From NCBI GenBank assembly GCA_023473795.1, contig JAMCYS010000044.1:8737-50436 (forward strand): 41,700 nucleotides of DNA. The letters are read 5' to 3'. This DNA comes from Chloroflexota bacterium (GTDB taxonomy: Bacteria; Chloroflexota; UBA6077; FW602-bin22; JAMCYS01). Positions 1-7,941 of the stretch are shown here, in pieces. Every line of letters begins with the position of its first letter. Position 1 is the first letter of the stretch. The notes under the pieces are model-generated. The model saw nothing but the letters and a program-made list of their open reading frames with translations, was not told where the DNA came from and did not search any database. The translations under genes were made by a program, and so were the position numbers.

Positions 1-1
1 C

Positions 2-337
2 TTTCGCGCCGGCATCCAGTCCATCTCCAAAGGGCAGATGGAGGCGGCGCGCTCGCTGGGGCTCAATTACTTCCAGGCTATGTCCTACGTCATCGTGCCC
101 CAGGCGGTGCGTTTCGCACTGCCGCCGCTGGGCAACGAATTCATCGCTTTGCTGAAGGACTCCTCGCTCGTCGCCATCATCGGCATCAGCGATTTGATGC
201 GCGTGGGTCGCGAGATCAACGGCCGCACCCTGCGCTCGATCGAAGTCTTCGGCTACGTTTCCATCATCTATCTTCTGATGACGATGCCCCTCTCGCAGGG
301 AGTCGCCTGGCTGGAGCGGCACTTCAAGCGCCCCTAG
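2..337 (+). CDS. Amino-acid ABC transporter permease, C-terminal part (cut by window start)
   Basis: The reading frame is open from the first bases, so the gene begins upstream of the window. The visible part is the C-terminal half of a His/Glu/Gln/Arg-type inner-membrane permease. It has the cytoplasmic EAA loop (GQMEAARSLGLNYFQAMSYVIVP, split by family convention as EAA-x3-G) that docks on the ATPase, then a run matching PPLGNEFIALLKDSSLVAIIG, which is typical of the GlnP/HisM/ArtQ family. The last membrane span lies near residues 85-100 of the fragment and the protein ends with a short basic tail. The substrate-binding and ATPase genes are not in view, so the specific amino acid cannot be named. 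The family call is secure; the substrate is not. Confidence 0.9.
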   Translation, partial: FRAGIQSISKGQMEAARSLGLNYFQAMSYVIVPQAVRFALPPLGNEFIALLKDSSLVAIIGISDLMRVGREINGRTLRSIEVFGYVSIIYLLMTMPLSQGVAWLERHFKRP

Positions 338-512
338 TTTCCCCACGCCCGCACCTGGCCAGATGACCAGGCTCAATCCCCGTCCCCCGTCCAGGTGAAG
401 TCTAACCATTTGCCCAGACCTAGCCGGCTTCCTTCGGCGCATAATTGTCAGTGAGGGGCATAGCACGGTCCGGCCAGGCAGTGGCCGAGGAGCGGCCCCG
501 CGGAGATCTCTA

Positions 513-815
513 GTGTGGCGCATCGGCCGTATCTTTCGCCTGGAGGCAGGCCTGCGACTCGGCTCGGCCGTGCGGGTAGGCGAGCGCGAGTTGGAGCCTA
601 TCGCCTTCCGTCTGGCAGCTCAGTGGCGGGCCCCTAGGGCCGCCATCGCTGGCGGCTACACCTGGCTCTACCCCGTGGCCGTCCGAGTCAGGGAGGGCCA
701 GACCGCCAGCACGCTCCTCATCCCCGACATAACTAGATTGACTCTCCTTGCCTGCGCTATCCTTACAGTTCTGTTTAGGCGGCAGGATGCCATCGTCAGA
801 GGAGGACGACAATGA
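513..815 (+). CDS. Small hypothetical membrane-anchored protein coupled to GerW
   Basis: Unrecognised 100-residue protein with a GTG start. The N-terminal 70 residues are basic and without clear motifs. Near residues 77-87 a short hydrophobic stretch (LTLLACAILTVLF) is followed by arginines, which suggests one C-terminal membrane anchor. Its stop overlaps the start of the GerW gene in an ATGA arrangement, the main argument that it is translated. In Bacillus the YtfJ/GerW gene also follows a membrane-associated gene (ytfI, DUF2953). The position is analogous, but I see no convincing DUF2953 sequence here. The upstream 175 bases (338-512) contain no obvious promoter. Function unknown. Confidence 0.5.
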   Translation: MWRIGRIFRLEAGLRLGSAVRVGERELEPIAFRLAAQWRAPRAAIAGGYTWLYPVAVRVREGQTASTLLIPDITRLTLLACAILTVLFRRQDAIVRGGRQ

Positions 816-1258
816 GCGAACAGCCCAGCGACAGCAATCCTAGCTACGAGGCGACGGCCGAGAAGTACGTGGAGACTATTGCGAGCGCGATGAACGTGGA
901 TAAGGCGTTTGGCCCAGCGCGCGTGATAGGCGAATTCACCGTCATCCCCGTGGCCGAGGTGGCCGGCGGCCTGGGGGGCGGTTTCGGCACCGGCCGCGAT
1001 CAGACCGGGGCCGCGGGCGGCGGCAGTGGTGGGGGCGGCGGCGTGGCCGTGCGACCCATCGCCGCCCTGGTAGTGGGCCCCGAAGGCGTGCGCGTGCAAC
1101 CTGTTTTCGATCTGACACGGATAGGGCTGGCCGCCTTGACGACGGTCGCCTTTGGCCTGGCCTGGACGCTGCGACTCCGCCAGGGGCTGGCGGTAGCTGA
1201 GAAAGCGCGGACCGATCCGGGCAAGGCTCTGAAGGGTATTCGCCGGGCCTTGCGCTAG
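812..1258 (+). CDS. gerW: GerW/YtfJ family protein
   Basis: 148 residues matching the GerW (sporulation protein YtfJ) family. It starts with a helical segment containing ATAEKYVETIASAMNVDKAFGPARVIGEFTVIPVAEV, read here as the conserved 'P...G..T.IPV..V' core (motif positions about 14-50). A glycine-rich stretch with runs of Gly lies at about 51-73, then the VRPIAALVVGPEGVRVQPV strand region, and the protein ends in a hydrophobic helix near 103-120 and a basic tail. In Bacillus the protein is needed for normal spore germination, but homologues are common in bacteria that do not form spores, so the role here is unknown. The gene is translationally coupled to the small membrane protein before it. 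A family match is likely; no function should be inferred from the name. Confidence 0.85.
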   Translation: MSEQPSDSNPSYEATAEKYVETIASAMNVDKAFGPARVIGEFTVIPVAEVAGGLGGGFGTGRDQTGAAGGGSGGGGGVAVRPIAALVVGPEGVRVQPVFDLTRIGLAALTTVAFGLAWTLRLRQGLAVAEKARTDPGKALKGIRRALR

Positions 1259-1291
1259 GCCGAGCCAACAATGGGGGAGGTGGGCGAGACT

Positions 1292-1783
1292 ATGGAGACA
1301 GGGACAGAGAGGCGCCTGCACCGCAGCCAGCGCGATAAGATGATCGCCGGCGTCTGCGGGGGCCTGGGCGACTTCTTCGAGATAGATCCGGTGATCTTCC
1401 GGGTAGCGTTCGTGCTGCTGGCTTTCTTCGGCGGCAGCGGCCTGGTCATCTATCTGGTGCTTGCCTTGCTGATGCCGCCCGAGGGCAGGGAAGCCGCTCC
1501 GGCGGGTGCCGTGCTGCATGAGAACGCCAATGACTTGGCCGAGTCGGCGCGCCAGTTCGGCTCCGACCTGGGAGGTTACAGTTCGGCCCACGTCACTCCC
1601 GCGGAACAGACGCGCCGGGCCCGCAACCGGCAAGTGGGCGGTCTGATCCTGGTGGGGTTGGGAGTGCTCTTTCTGTTGACGAACTTGAATCTGTTCTGGT
1701 GGCTCAACTGGGACCGCTTGTGGCCGGCGATTCTGATCGTCCTCGGCGCGGCTATCCTTATTGGCCAGTCGAGGAGGCAATAG
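1292..1783 (+). CDS. PspC domain + LiaF-type transmembrane protein
   Basis: Membrane protein of about 163 residues with two modules. Residues about 5-60 form a PspC domain (RLHRSQRDKMIAGVCGGLGDFFEIDP, then a hydrophobic hairpin and YLVLALLMPPE). Residues about 115-160 form a two-helix LiaF/DUF5668-type segment (GGLILVGLGVLFLLTNL...LWPAILIVLGAAILI). PspC proteins sense or transmit cell-envelope stress; LiaF-type segments occur in the LiaFSR system. I chose the ATG at 1292 because GGAGGTG at 1276-1282 sits 9 bases upstream. The in-frame ATG at 1271 has no Shine-Dalgarno sequence and would add 7 residues. The stop is directly abutted by the next gene, so the two are probably co-translated and may act together in the membrane. 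Confidence 0.85.
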   Translation: METGTERRLHRSQRDKMIAGVCGGLGDFFEIDPVIFRVAFVLLAFFGGSGLVIYLVLALLMPPEGREAAPAGAVLHENANDLAESARQFGSDLGGYSSAHVTPAEQTRRARNRQVGGLILVGLGVLFLLTNLNLFWWLNWDRLWPAILIVLGAAILIGQSRRQ

Positions 1784-2758
1784 ATGGACCAGCAACCGAC
1801 AGAATACCAGCGGCCACGCCGACGCGGCCCTTCGATCGTCGGCCCGCTCATCCTGATCGTTCTAGGAGTGGTCTTCCTATTGAACACGCTGGAGGTGCTG
1901 CCCTGGAACGTGTGGGAGTCGCTGTGGCGACTGTGGCCGCTAGTGCTGGTTCTGATCGGGCTGGAGCTGCTGCTGGGCCGGGGCAACCCCTGGCTCAGCG
2001 GTTTGATCGCCGTTTTCGTCATCGGCGCCGCCGCTGTCTTGATTCTGCTTACCGGCGTGCTCGGCATCGCCTACACAGCTACTGGACCTATTAGCATCAA
2101 TGGCCAGGCGAAGCCGGTGGTCCTGCAAACCAGCGAGATTGGCGTGCCGCTGGAGGGGGCTCGCCAGGCCAGCGTCACCATCAAGTTCGGTGCCGGTCGC
2201 CTCGACGTGGGCGCGCTGCCCGGGGACACGGGCAACCTGGTCGAGGGCAGTCTGACTGGCGCCGTCGGCCGGGGAAAGGTGTCGCCAATCGTTTCACGCC
2301 AGGGCGACCGCGCGGACGTGACCATTCAGGGGCCCGAGGGCGGGGTGGTAGTCATCCCGACGACCAGTGGCGGCAACCTGCAGCTGAGGCTCAACTCCGG
2401 GCTGCCACTTGATCTGCGGCTGCAGGGTGGCGCGACCACGGCCGACCTGGACCTCCGGCAGTTGCAGGTGCGCAATCTCCACGTGGAGCTGGGCGCCAGC
2501 ACGATCCGGGTGCAGCTGCCCGAGACCGCCGGCACCACTCAGGCGCAGTTCAAGAGCGGCATGGCGACGTTGAATATCGAGGTGCCCTCGAAGGTCGCGG
2601 CGCGGATCACTTCGCGGGGTGGCCTCTCCAGCTTCAAGATCGACGAGCGGCGCTTTCCCAAACAGGGCAATTACTACGTCTCGCCCGGCTACGATACCGC
2701 CCAGAACAAGGTCGAGATCGACATCGACGCCGGCCTGGCGAGCGTGACCGTGCAGTAG
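1784..2758 (+). CDS. LiaF-type membrane protein with toast-rack (DUF2154-like) domain
   Basis: 324 residues. An N-terminal basic stretch (RRRGPSIVGPL) leads into membrane helices at about 18-37 and 45-62 carrying the LiaF/DUF5668 signature (LILIVLGVVFLLNTLEVLPWNVWESLWRLWPLVLVLIGLELLLGR, motif span 21-65). A third helix lies near 68-92. The remaining 220 residues are rich in beta-strand patterns (ASVTIKFGAGRLDVGAL, VRNLHVELGASTIRVQLPE, AQFKSGMATLNIEVP) typical of the extracytoplasmic toast-rack fold. Its start codon follows the preceding PspC gene's stop with no gap. The pair resembles envelope-stress sensors without an adjacent two-component system. A strong convergent terminator follows the stop. 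Confidence 0.8.
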   Translation: MDQQPTEYQRPRRRGPSIVGPLILIVLGVVFLLNTLEVLPWNVWESLWRLWPLVLVLIGLELLLGRGNPWLSGLIAVFVIGAAAVLILLTGVLGIAYTATGPISINGQAKPVVLQTSEIGVPLEGARQASVTIKFGAGRLDVGALPGDTGNLVEGSLTGAVGRGKVSPIVSRQGDRADVTIQGPEGGVVVIPTTSGGNLQLRLNSGLPLDLRLQGGATTADLDLRQLQVRNLHVELGASTIRVQLPETAGTTQAQFKSGMATLNIEVPSKVAARITSRGGLSSFKIDERRFPKQGNYYVSPGYDTAQNKVEIDIDAGLASVTVQ

Positions 2759-2787
2759 CGAACAGTCTGGCCACTTTCCCTACCCAG

Positions 2788-2817
2788 CGAGCCCCCGGAC
2801 CAGCCTCCGGGGGCTCG
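2788..2817. terminator. Bidirectional terminator between convergent genes
   Basis: Perfect 12-bp inverted repeat, CGAGCCCCCGGA (2788-2799) and TCCGGGGGCTCG (2806-2817), with a 6-base loop. It lies between the LiaF-type gene (+) and the EamA transporter (-), which converge here. The T tract is poor, so its efficiency is uncertain. Confidence 0.75.
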
Positions 2818-2821
2818 TCTG

Positions 2822-3739
2822 CTAGCTAGGCCAAAGCTCGGAAACGAACGTCCCTGCCAGAATCAACCCCGCCCCGGCAAGGCCGCGACTGGAGAGGGTC
2901 TCGCCCAGCCAGAGGAAGGCGAAGAGGGCCGCGAAAACCGGCTCCATGGTGAAGATGATGGCCGTGTGCGTGGGAGAGGTGAGCCGCTGGGCCAGGGTTT
3001 GGATGAAGAAGACGAGGCCGGTGGCTATCGCCCCCAGGAAGACCACGTTGGCCCAGACGGCGGCCGAGGCGGCGAGGGCGGGCCGGTCCAAAAGCAAGGC
3101 CAGGGGCCAGGTGGCCAGCGCCACGAAACCGACCTGAATCACCGCGAGGGCGACCGCGTCGAGTCGCGGGGCGTACTTGCCGACTACGGTGATGTGCAGG
3201 GCGAAGCAGAGGGCGCACAGCAGCACGAGCAAGTCCCCCTGGCTGAGGCCCAGGTCGGCCTTGAGCGTCAGCAGGCCCATGCCGGCGGCAGCCAGGCCGA
3301 CGCCCAGCAACGCGCCCGGGCCGGGCCGGTGCCGCAACAGGGCGAAGGCGAAAAAGGGCACCAGGACGGTGGAAAGGCCGGTGATGAAGGCGGCGATGGA
3401 GGCTCCCGTCGTCCGCAGGCCGAACGTCTGGGTGACGAAGCCGCCCCAGAGGAAAAGGCCAATCAGCGCGCCGGCCGCGTACTCTTGCCGGGTGGCTCGC
3501 AGCAGGCGTTTGGGAAAGAGCAGCGCCAGGACGACGAAACCGATGCTGAAGCGCAGGGCGATGAAGGTGAGCGGCGGCAGCACCTCCGTGGCCTGTTTGA
3601 CCAGCACGAAGGTGGTGCCCCAGATGGCTGTGACCAGCAGGAGCGAGAGGTCGGCGCCTAGCTGGCGGGAGTGCCAAAGGCGCGTCGAGGCCGTCGCGCC
3701 CGGGCCCGCCGTCTGCTCGGCTTCTTGACTCATCCGCAT
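2822..3739 (-). CDS. EamA/DMT-superfamily transporter
   Basis: 305-residue inner-membrane protein with about ten hydrophobic helices arranged as two EamA repeats. The first repeat begins at LLLVTAIWGTTFVLVKQA (about 35-52) and the second near LLVLLCALCFALHITVVGKYA. The end of the second repeat has the typical TMEPVFAALFAFLWLGETLSSRGLAGAGLILAG pattern (motif split over about 265-300). Family members export or import small metabolites such as amino acids or nucleosides; the substrate cannot be told from sequence. Two ATGs compete: 3739, and 3733 two codons inside. The second has the better spacing from the G-rich run at 3741-3746. A perfect TATAAT at 3797-3792 could be its -10 box. Confidence 0.9.
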   Translation of the reverse strand: MRMSQEAEQTAGPGATASTRLWHSRQLGADLSLLLVTAIWGTTFVLVKQATEVLPPLTFIALRFSIGFVVLALLFPKRLLRATRQEYAAGALIGLFLWGGFVTQTFGLRTTGASIAAFITGLSTVLVPFFAFALLRHRPGPGALLGVGLAAAGMGLLTLKADLGLSQGDLLVLLCALCFALHITVVGKYAPRLDAVALAVIQVGFVALATWPLALLLDRPALAASAAVWANVVFLGAIATGLVFFIQTLAQRLTSPTHTAIIFTMEPVFAALFAFLWLGETLSSRGLAGAGLILAGTFVSELWPS

Positions 3740-3759
3740 ACCCCCCGGCCAGCAATGGA

Positions 3760-3784
3760 CCGGCCGGGGTGATTCCCCGGCCGG
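3760..3784. repeat. GC-rich hairpin in EamA leader
   Basis: Perfect 10-bp inverted repeat CCGGCCGGGG / CCCCGGCCGG with a 5-base loop. It lies in the probable 5' leader of the EamA gene and downstream of the DUF3786 operon terminator, on the minus strand. It has no T tract, so it is either a structured leader element or a secondary terminator. Confidence 0.55.
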
Positions 3785-3803
3785 CTGACCAATTATACAA
3801 CAA

Positions 3804-3824
3804 CGCCGGGCCGCAGGCCCGGCG
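3804..3824 (-). terminator. Intrinsic terminator of the holB-DUF3786 operon
   Basis: On the minus strand a perfect 9-bp stem (CGCCGGGCC / GGCCCGGCG, 3-base loop) is followed by TTGTTGTATAATT. It starts only 9 bases after the DUF3786 stop. The stem plus T-rich tail is a conventional Rho-independent terminator that closes the eight-gene minus-strand operon. Confidence 0.8.
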
Positions 3825-3832
3825 AGTCCCCG

Positions 3833-4474
3833 CTAGCCTTTAGCTCGCAGCAGCAGCCCCCCCAGCATGCCGCCGACGGCGGTGAGGTCCTCTGTGGGCA
3901 GGTAATGGCCGGCCGCGGCGTCGAAGAGGATCTGGGCGGCGGCGGGCATCTCCTCGTCGCCCAACCAGAGCAAAACCGCCAGGGCCAGACGGGGCAGCGG
4001 CCGGAAGGAGAAGCTGGCATCGCCGAAGCGTAGGACGTGGCCATCCAGCGACCTGGCGACCCGCACGAAGGCTTCTTTGTCCTGGCCGAAGACCCGCGCC
4101 AGTTCGCGCGGTGCGCGGCCCTCGAAGGCAGCCTCGTACAGGCGCCCGCCGGGCATGTAGCGGAAAGCTACCCACTCGCCGGCCAGGGGCGAACCGTCGG
4201 CCTGGAGCAAGTGGTGAAGGAGCAGTATCTGCGTTACCAGAGAGGGTTTCTTCTCGACGCCCACCTCGGCGATAGTCAGATCAGGGAACGAAACCTGGTA
4301 GCGGCGGCCGAAGAGGGTAATCGTCGCCACGCCAGCGCCCTCGCCCTTGGCCGCGAAGTCGACGCCTGCCAGCGTGGCGGCCCGCGCCGGGTCCAGGGAC
4401 CGCGCCTCGCGGCAGGCCTTGTCGTAAGATGCCTGGTAGGTTTCGCGGGGCGGCGGCAGAAACCTTGTGTCCAT
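3833..4474 (-). CDS. DUF3786 domain protein
   Basis: 213-residue soluble protein that spans the DUF3786 family over nearly its whole length. Diagnostic parts are LVTQILLLHHLLQADGSPLAGEW (motif in two halves, about 78-100), a PGGRLYEAAFEGR loop, LRFGDASFSFRPLPRLALAV and the C-terminal LWLGDEEMPAAAQILFDA...HYLPTEDL segment. The domain's function is not known; it occurs in anaerobes including acetogens and methanogens. I chose ATG 4474, with GAGGGG 7 bases upstream, over a TTG at 4489 that overlaps the previous stop. It is the last gene of the operon and is followed by a terminator. Confidence 0.85.
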   Translation of the reverse strand: MDTRFLPPPRETYQASYDKACREARSLDPARAATLAGVDFAAKGEGAGVATITLFGRRYQVSFPDLTIAEVGVEKKPSLVTQILLLHHLLQADGSPLAGEWVAFRYMPGGRLYEAAFEGRAPRELARVFGQDKEAFVRVARSLDGHVLRFGDASFSFRPLPRLALAVLLWLGDEEMPAAAQILFDAAAGHYLPTEDLTAVGGMLGGLLLRAKG

Positions 4475-4485
4475 CTCTCTGCCCC

Positions 4486-5010
4486 TCAACGCACCCGGCT
4501 GATGCCGGCTACAACGGCGATGACTACGAAAAGCATCAGCCAGATGTCGCGGCCGGCGGCCTCCGCCACCAAGCCAAGCCGGTCGCTGCCGGCCGCCAGC
4601 AGCGACAGCAACGCCAAGCCGTACTTACCCAGGATCGCGCCCACGACGATACAGAAGCCGGCGGCGAGCTGCAAATTGGGGCCGCGCTTGCGGTTGGCAG
4701 TCCATCTTATCACCTCGCCAATGCCCAGCCCGTAGAGAGGCGAGAGCCAGAGCGAGAACGCCCCGACGACGCCGAAGAAGAGGATGCCGCCCAGCACGGC
4801 TGCCACCAGGCCCACGAGCGTCACCCAAGCGAGGCGCGCGACGCTGACCTCATAGATCGGCAGGCGCCGGATGTTGGCGCACTCGCGGCAGCGCAGCCCC
4901 ACCGGCGTTTGCACCAGGCAGTCTATGCAGAAGGGCCGCTCGCACTTGCCGCAACGCAGCAGCGTCGTCCGGTCGGGGTGAATGGTGCAGTGCAGTTCTT
5001 CGGAGCTCAC
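4486..5010 (-). CDS. B-box zinc-finger membrane protein
   Basis: 174 residues. The N-terminal domain has a B-box-like cross-brace set of metal ligands: C8, H11, C20, C23, C28, C31, C41 and C44 (HPDRTTLLRCGKCERPFC...LRCREC). Three to four membrane helices follow, at about 60-82, 88-105, 115-135 and 150-170. The fold predicts a cytoplasmic zinc domain tethered to the membrane; such proteins are common in Chloroflexota and Actinobacteria, and their role is unknown. The start is GTG at 5010, with GGGAGG just upstream. It overlaps the Nudix stop by 4 bases (GTGA), which indicates translational coupling. Confidence 0.8.
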   Translation of the reverse strand: MSSEELHCTIHPDRTTLLRCGKCERPFCIDCLVQTPVGLRCRECANIRRLPIYEVSVARLAWVTLVGLVAAVLGGILFFGVVGAFSLWLSPLYGLGIGEVIRWTANRKRGPNLQLAAGFCIVVGAILGKYGLALLSLLAAGSDRLGLVAEAAGRDIWLMLFVVIAVVAGISRVR

Positions 5011-5558
5011 TGGGCCTCCCGTAGGCGTGCCTCGGCCAGCTGCAGTGCCGACACGGAGGCTGTATCTATCACCAACTCATTGCGGCGCAGCCGCGCCAGC
5101 ACGGTCGCGAAGTCTAGCAGCAGCACTTCGATGTCCTCCGCCGGATCCAAGTCCTGCTCGCCCGCCCTGGTCAGCCCCTGGCACAGGAACAGGTGCATGC
5201 GGTGCCGCTGGGTAGCAGGAGAGGCGAAAAGCGAACCGAGCGGCTGCCAGCGCTCGGCCACGTAACCGGTCTCCTCACGCAGCTCGCGGGCGGCCGTCTG
5301 GGCTGGGGCCTCCCCGGGGGCGATGTAGCCCGCGGGGCACTCCGTAACCACCTGCCCACAGCCATGCTTGTACTGGCGCACGAGCACGACCTGGCGGTCG
5401 GCAGTCAGCGGTACCACCATAGCGAAGTCGCTGCGCTCCACCACGTAGTAGCTATCCACGATAGCCCCGTGGCCCGTGCGACAGCGGTCCTCGCGCACCT
5501 TCAGCCAGCGGTTCTCCAGGACGTAGCGCGAGCTGAGAACGGTCCAGTTCGCAGGCAA
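5007..5558 (-). CDS. Nudix hydrolase (ADP-ribose pyrophosphatase-like)
   Basis: 183 residues from a TTG start. The complete Nudix box lies at about 77-99 (G77-x5-E83-x7-R91-E92-L-R-E95-E96-T-G98), which binds the catalytic Mg2+. The N-terminal beta domain (SSRYVLENRWLKVREDR) and the strand pair VPLTADRQVVLVRQYKHG match the ADP-ribose/NDP-sugar pyrophosphatase branch (NudF-like). These enzymes split ADP-ribose into AMP and ribose-5-phosphate. Residue-level substrate selection cannot be settled by eye. TTG 5558 is chosen because AGAGG lies 5 bases upstream and the length then fits the family; the longer open frame runs into the DUF4446 gene and is not credible. Confidence 0.88.
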   Translation of the reverse strand: MPANWTVLSSRYVLENRWLKVREDRCRTGHGAIVDSYYVVERSDFAMVVPLTADRQVVLVRQYKHGCGQVVTECPAGYIAPGEAPAQTAARELREETGYVAERWQPLGSLFASPATQRHRMHLFLCQGLTRAGEQDLDPAEDIEVLLLDFATVLARLRRNELVIDTASVSALQLAEARLREAQ

Positions 5559-5631
5559 TGTAACCTCTGGGCGCCCGCAGGCGCGCCGCCCTTCCCGCGG
5601 GGGGAGCGGCCGGGGTTTGAGTGTCGTCGCT

Positions 5632-6132
5632 CTAGCGCAAGAGCGAGGCGTTGATAATGGCCTGGTCCTCTTCGGCCGTAAGGGTGTACTTGGACTTGCC
5701 ACCCTTCACCGGCTTGGCGTAGACACGGCTCTCGTTGCGCCCGAAGATGGAATTGAGGACCACGCCATCTCCCTGGTCGTCCAGCAAGGCCAGTGCGAAG
5801 CTCTGGTCGCCGCCGGTGTCGCCAAAGGGATTGTAACGGATAATGCCCACCCGGCGCAGGGTCAGCTTCATATCCCCCCGCAGGCCCGCACAGGCCTCCG
5901 CCAGGCCGTCGACGCGCGCGCCCAAGTGCTGCACCTCGTCCGCATGCCGGTCCAGGGCCGCAACCAGCGAGAGGTCGTCGACGCCCTTGGTGAGACCCGT
6001 GTAGCGGCGTGAGAGCAGGCCCAGGCGGCGGCGAGCGTCGGCCAACCAGTAGAACGCGAGGAGAAGAAGCAGCAGGAGAAGTAGCCAAGCGAAGAGCGCA
6101 TACTGCGCGAAGGCGTTCTGTAAATCGGACAA
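5632..6132 (-). CDS. DUF4446 family membrane protein
   Basis: 166 residues. One strong N-terminal membrane helix (AWLLLLLLLLLAFYWLA, about 15-31) is followed by a helical, probably coiled-coil stretch (about 35-90). The conserved C-terminal domain reads LRRVGIIRYNPFGDTGGDQSFALALLD, then DGVVLNSIFGRNESRVYAKPV, which is the DUF4446 signature. The function is unknown; the family is mostly found in Firmicutes and related groups, often near chromosome-maintenance genes such as the parB region. The start is a TTG only 3 bases after the PfkB stop, so it is clearly in the same operon. Confidence 0.85.
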   Translation of the reverse strand: MSDLQNAFAQYALFAWLLLLLLLLLAFYWLADARRRLGLLSRRYTGLTKGVDDLSLVAALDRHADEVQHLGARVDGLAEACAGLRGDMKLTLRRVGIIRYNPFGDTGGDQSFALALLDDQGDGVVLNSIFGRNESRVYAKPVKGGKSKYTLTAEEDQAIINASLLR

Positions 6133-6135
6133 TTT

Positions 6136-7071
6136 CTAGATCACCATCCGTTGGTACAGTGTTTCTTGGGTGAGGTCCTGGCAAACCGTGTCACGACAGG
6201 ACAGAGTCAGCGTGGCCGCGGAAACGCCGAGGCGCAGGGCCTCGTCCACGGGGAAGTCGTTGACGTAACCATAGATGACCGCCGCGGTCAGCGCGTCGCC
6301 GGCGCCGGTGGTGTCCACGACCTCAATCTGAATGGCAGGGATGAAGCCGTGGCCCTCGCCGCTGGCGTAGACCAGTCCCTGGGAGCCCAGGGTGATGATG
6401 GCGATTCTAACCCCCGCCGCCAGCAACTGCTGGGCGCCGAGCGTCGCCTCAGGAATGCCGGTGATGGGGCAGCCGCAGAGCACGCTCGCCTCGTCGGCGT
6501 TGCCGATCACGATGTGGAAATCGTGCAGGTAGCGCTTGACCTTGCGCGCCAGCGCCGTGGCAACGGTGGCCATGCAGACCGGCACGTTGTGCCTCTTAGC
6601 CAGAGCCAGCACGGTGCCAATCGTGTTGGTGGAGAGGTTGGCGTCCACAACCACCATCTTGGCCTTCTCGATCAGAGACCGGTGAGCGTAGACGTAGGGA
6701 GGGTTCAGAAACTCCAGGCAGGACATCTCGTCGATAGAGACCGAGAGATGACCGTGCTGGTCGAGCACGGCCAGGTAGACGGCGGAGCGGGCGCCCGAGG
6801 CAACCCGCACGTTCTCGATGCTCACGCCGGCCGCCGACGTCTCCTCGAGGATTGTGCGCGCGTAGGAGTCGGCGCCGACGACGGATAGCAGGGCGGTTGT
6901 TACCCCTAAGCGAGCGAGATTCTCCGCGATGTTGCGACCGGCACCGCCGCAGGCGACCCTCACCAATCCCTGATTGGAGGTGCCCAGGGCTAGGGGCACG
7001 CTCGAGCGACCCTTGATGTCGACGCACGCGGCGCCAATCACCAGGACCTCGGGGTCAACTCTGCCTGGCAT
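6136..7071 (-). CDS. PfkB-family kinase, pseudouridine-kinase-like
   Basis: 311 residues with both PfkB signatures: the N-terminal GGAGRNIAENLARLG (about 41-55) and the C-terminal anion-hole/catalytic motif VDTTGAGDALTAA (about 254-266), whose Asp acts as the base. The N-terminal signature, with RNIAENLARLG, is the form usual in pseudouridine kinases (PsuK). That enzyme makes pseudouridine 5'-phosphate from pseudouridine and ATP. Other PfkB kinases (ribokinase, adenosine kinase) remain possible, and no psuG glycosidase is next to it. The gene starts 6 bases after the ricT stop. Confidence 0.82.
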   Translation of the reverse strand: MPGRVDPEVLVIGAACVDIKGRSSVPLALGTSNQGLVRVACGGAGRNIAENLARLGVTTALLSVVGADSYARTILEETSAAGVSIENVRVASGARSAVYLAVLDQHGHLSVSIDEMSCLEFLNPPYVYAHRSLIEKAKMVVVDANLSTNTIGTVLALAKRHNVPVCMATVATALARKVKRYLHDFHIVIGNADEASVLCGCPITGIPEATLGAQQLLAAGVRIAIITLGSQGLVYASGEGHGFIPAIQIEVVDTTGAGDALTAAVIYGYVNDFPVDEALRLGVSAATLTLSCRDTVCQDLTQETLYQRMVI

Positions 7072-7077
7072 CGGGTG

Positions 7078-7929
7078 CTATCTCCGTTTCCGCGACGGGC
7101 GGTGCTGCTGGCAGCCCTCACAGGGCTCGCCCTCCTGGCGCTGGGCCTCCGCCGCCGGCACCTGCACGACGCTGCCGTTGGCCAATTCGACCGAGACAGA
7201 ATCGGCCAGCACGTTGACCCCGACGACGTAACCGTCGCCCTGGGGCGTGCTGACTCTATCGTTGACCTGCGGAAGCTGGCGCTTCTGGGCGCAGTAGAAC
7301 TCGTTCTCGTAGCCCAGGCAGCAGAGCAGGCGGCCGCAGAGCCCCGAGATCTTCATCGGGTTCAGCGGTAGGTCCTGCTCCTTCGCCATTTTGATGGACA
7401 CCGTGTTGAAGTCGCTAAGGAAGGCCGCGCAGCAGAGCGGCCGGCCGCAGCGGCCCAAGCCCCCGATCACTTTCGCCTGGTCGCGCACGCCGATCTGGCG
7501 CAATTCGATGCGCGTGCGGAAGGTGCTTGCCAGGTCCTTCACCAGCTCGCGAAAATCGACCCGGCCCTCGGCGGTGAAGTAGAAGGTGAGCCTACTGCCG
7601 TCGAAGTTGTACTCCGCTCCCACTAGTTTCATCGGCAGATTGTGAGCGGCGACGCGCTGCTGGCACTTAGTGAAAGCCGCCTCTTCCCGTTCCCGGTAGA
7701 TCTCTAGCTGCTTCAGATCCTGGGGCTCGGCCTTGCGAACCACGGGCTTGAGCGGCTCCGCCAACTCGTTCTCCAGCACTTGGTGGCTGGCGATGACGAC
7801 CCGGCCCACCTCGAGCCCCCGCACCGTCTCCACGACGACTTGTTCGTTGACCTCCAGCGGCAAGCCCGCGGGTTCGAAGTAGTAGACCTTGCCGGCCGGC
7901 TTGAAGCGGACACCGATGACCTCAGGCAT
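7078..7929 (-). CDS. ricT: RicT/YaaT PSP1-domain iron-sulfur protein
   Basis: 283 residues. The PSP1 domain spans roughly 5-180 and contains two conserved Cys clusters, GRCGRPLCCAAFL and SGLCGRLLCCLGYE, which carry Fe-S ligands in the Bacillus RicAFT (Y) complex. That complex promotes RNase Y-dependent mRNA maturation and affects sporulation and biofilm phosphorelay. An SH3-like segment (VNDRVSTPQGDGYVVGVNVL) follows, and the C-terminus is Cys/Arg-rich (CEGCQQHRPSRKRR). As in Bacillus it sits directly downstream of holB, here 12 bases away. No ricA or ricF homologue is visible in the window. Confidence 0.93.
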   Translation of the reverse strand: MPEVIGVRFKPAGKVYYFEPAGLPLEVNEQVVVETVRGLEVGRVVIASHQVLENELAEPLKPVVRKAEPQDLKQLEIYREREEAAFTKCQQRVAAHNLPMKLVGAEYNFDGSRLTFYFTAEGRVDFRELVKDLASTFRTRIELRQIGVRDQAKVIGGLGRCGRPLCCAAFLSDFNTVSIKMAKEQDLPLNPMKISGLCGRLLCCLGYENEFYCAQKRQLPQVNDRVSTPQGDGYVVGVNVLADSVSVELANGSVVQVPAAEAQRQEGEPCEGCQQHRPSRKRR

Positions 7930-7941
7930 ACACCATCCGTC

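Noticed and set aside
668-1795. 375-residue open frame on the minus strand
   Set aside because: It is antisense to the GerW and PspC genes, has no ribosome-binding site or family resemblance, and its His/Gln/Arg-rich translation is typical of a shadow frame in GC-rich DNA.
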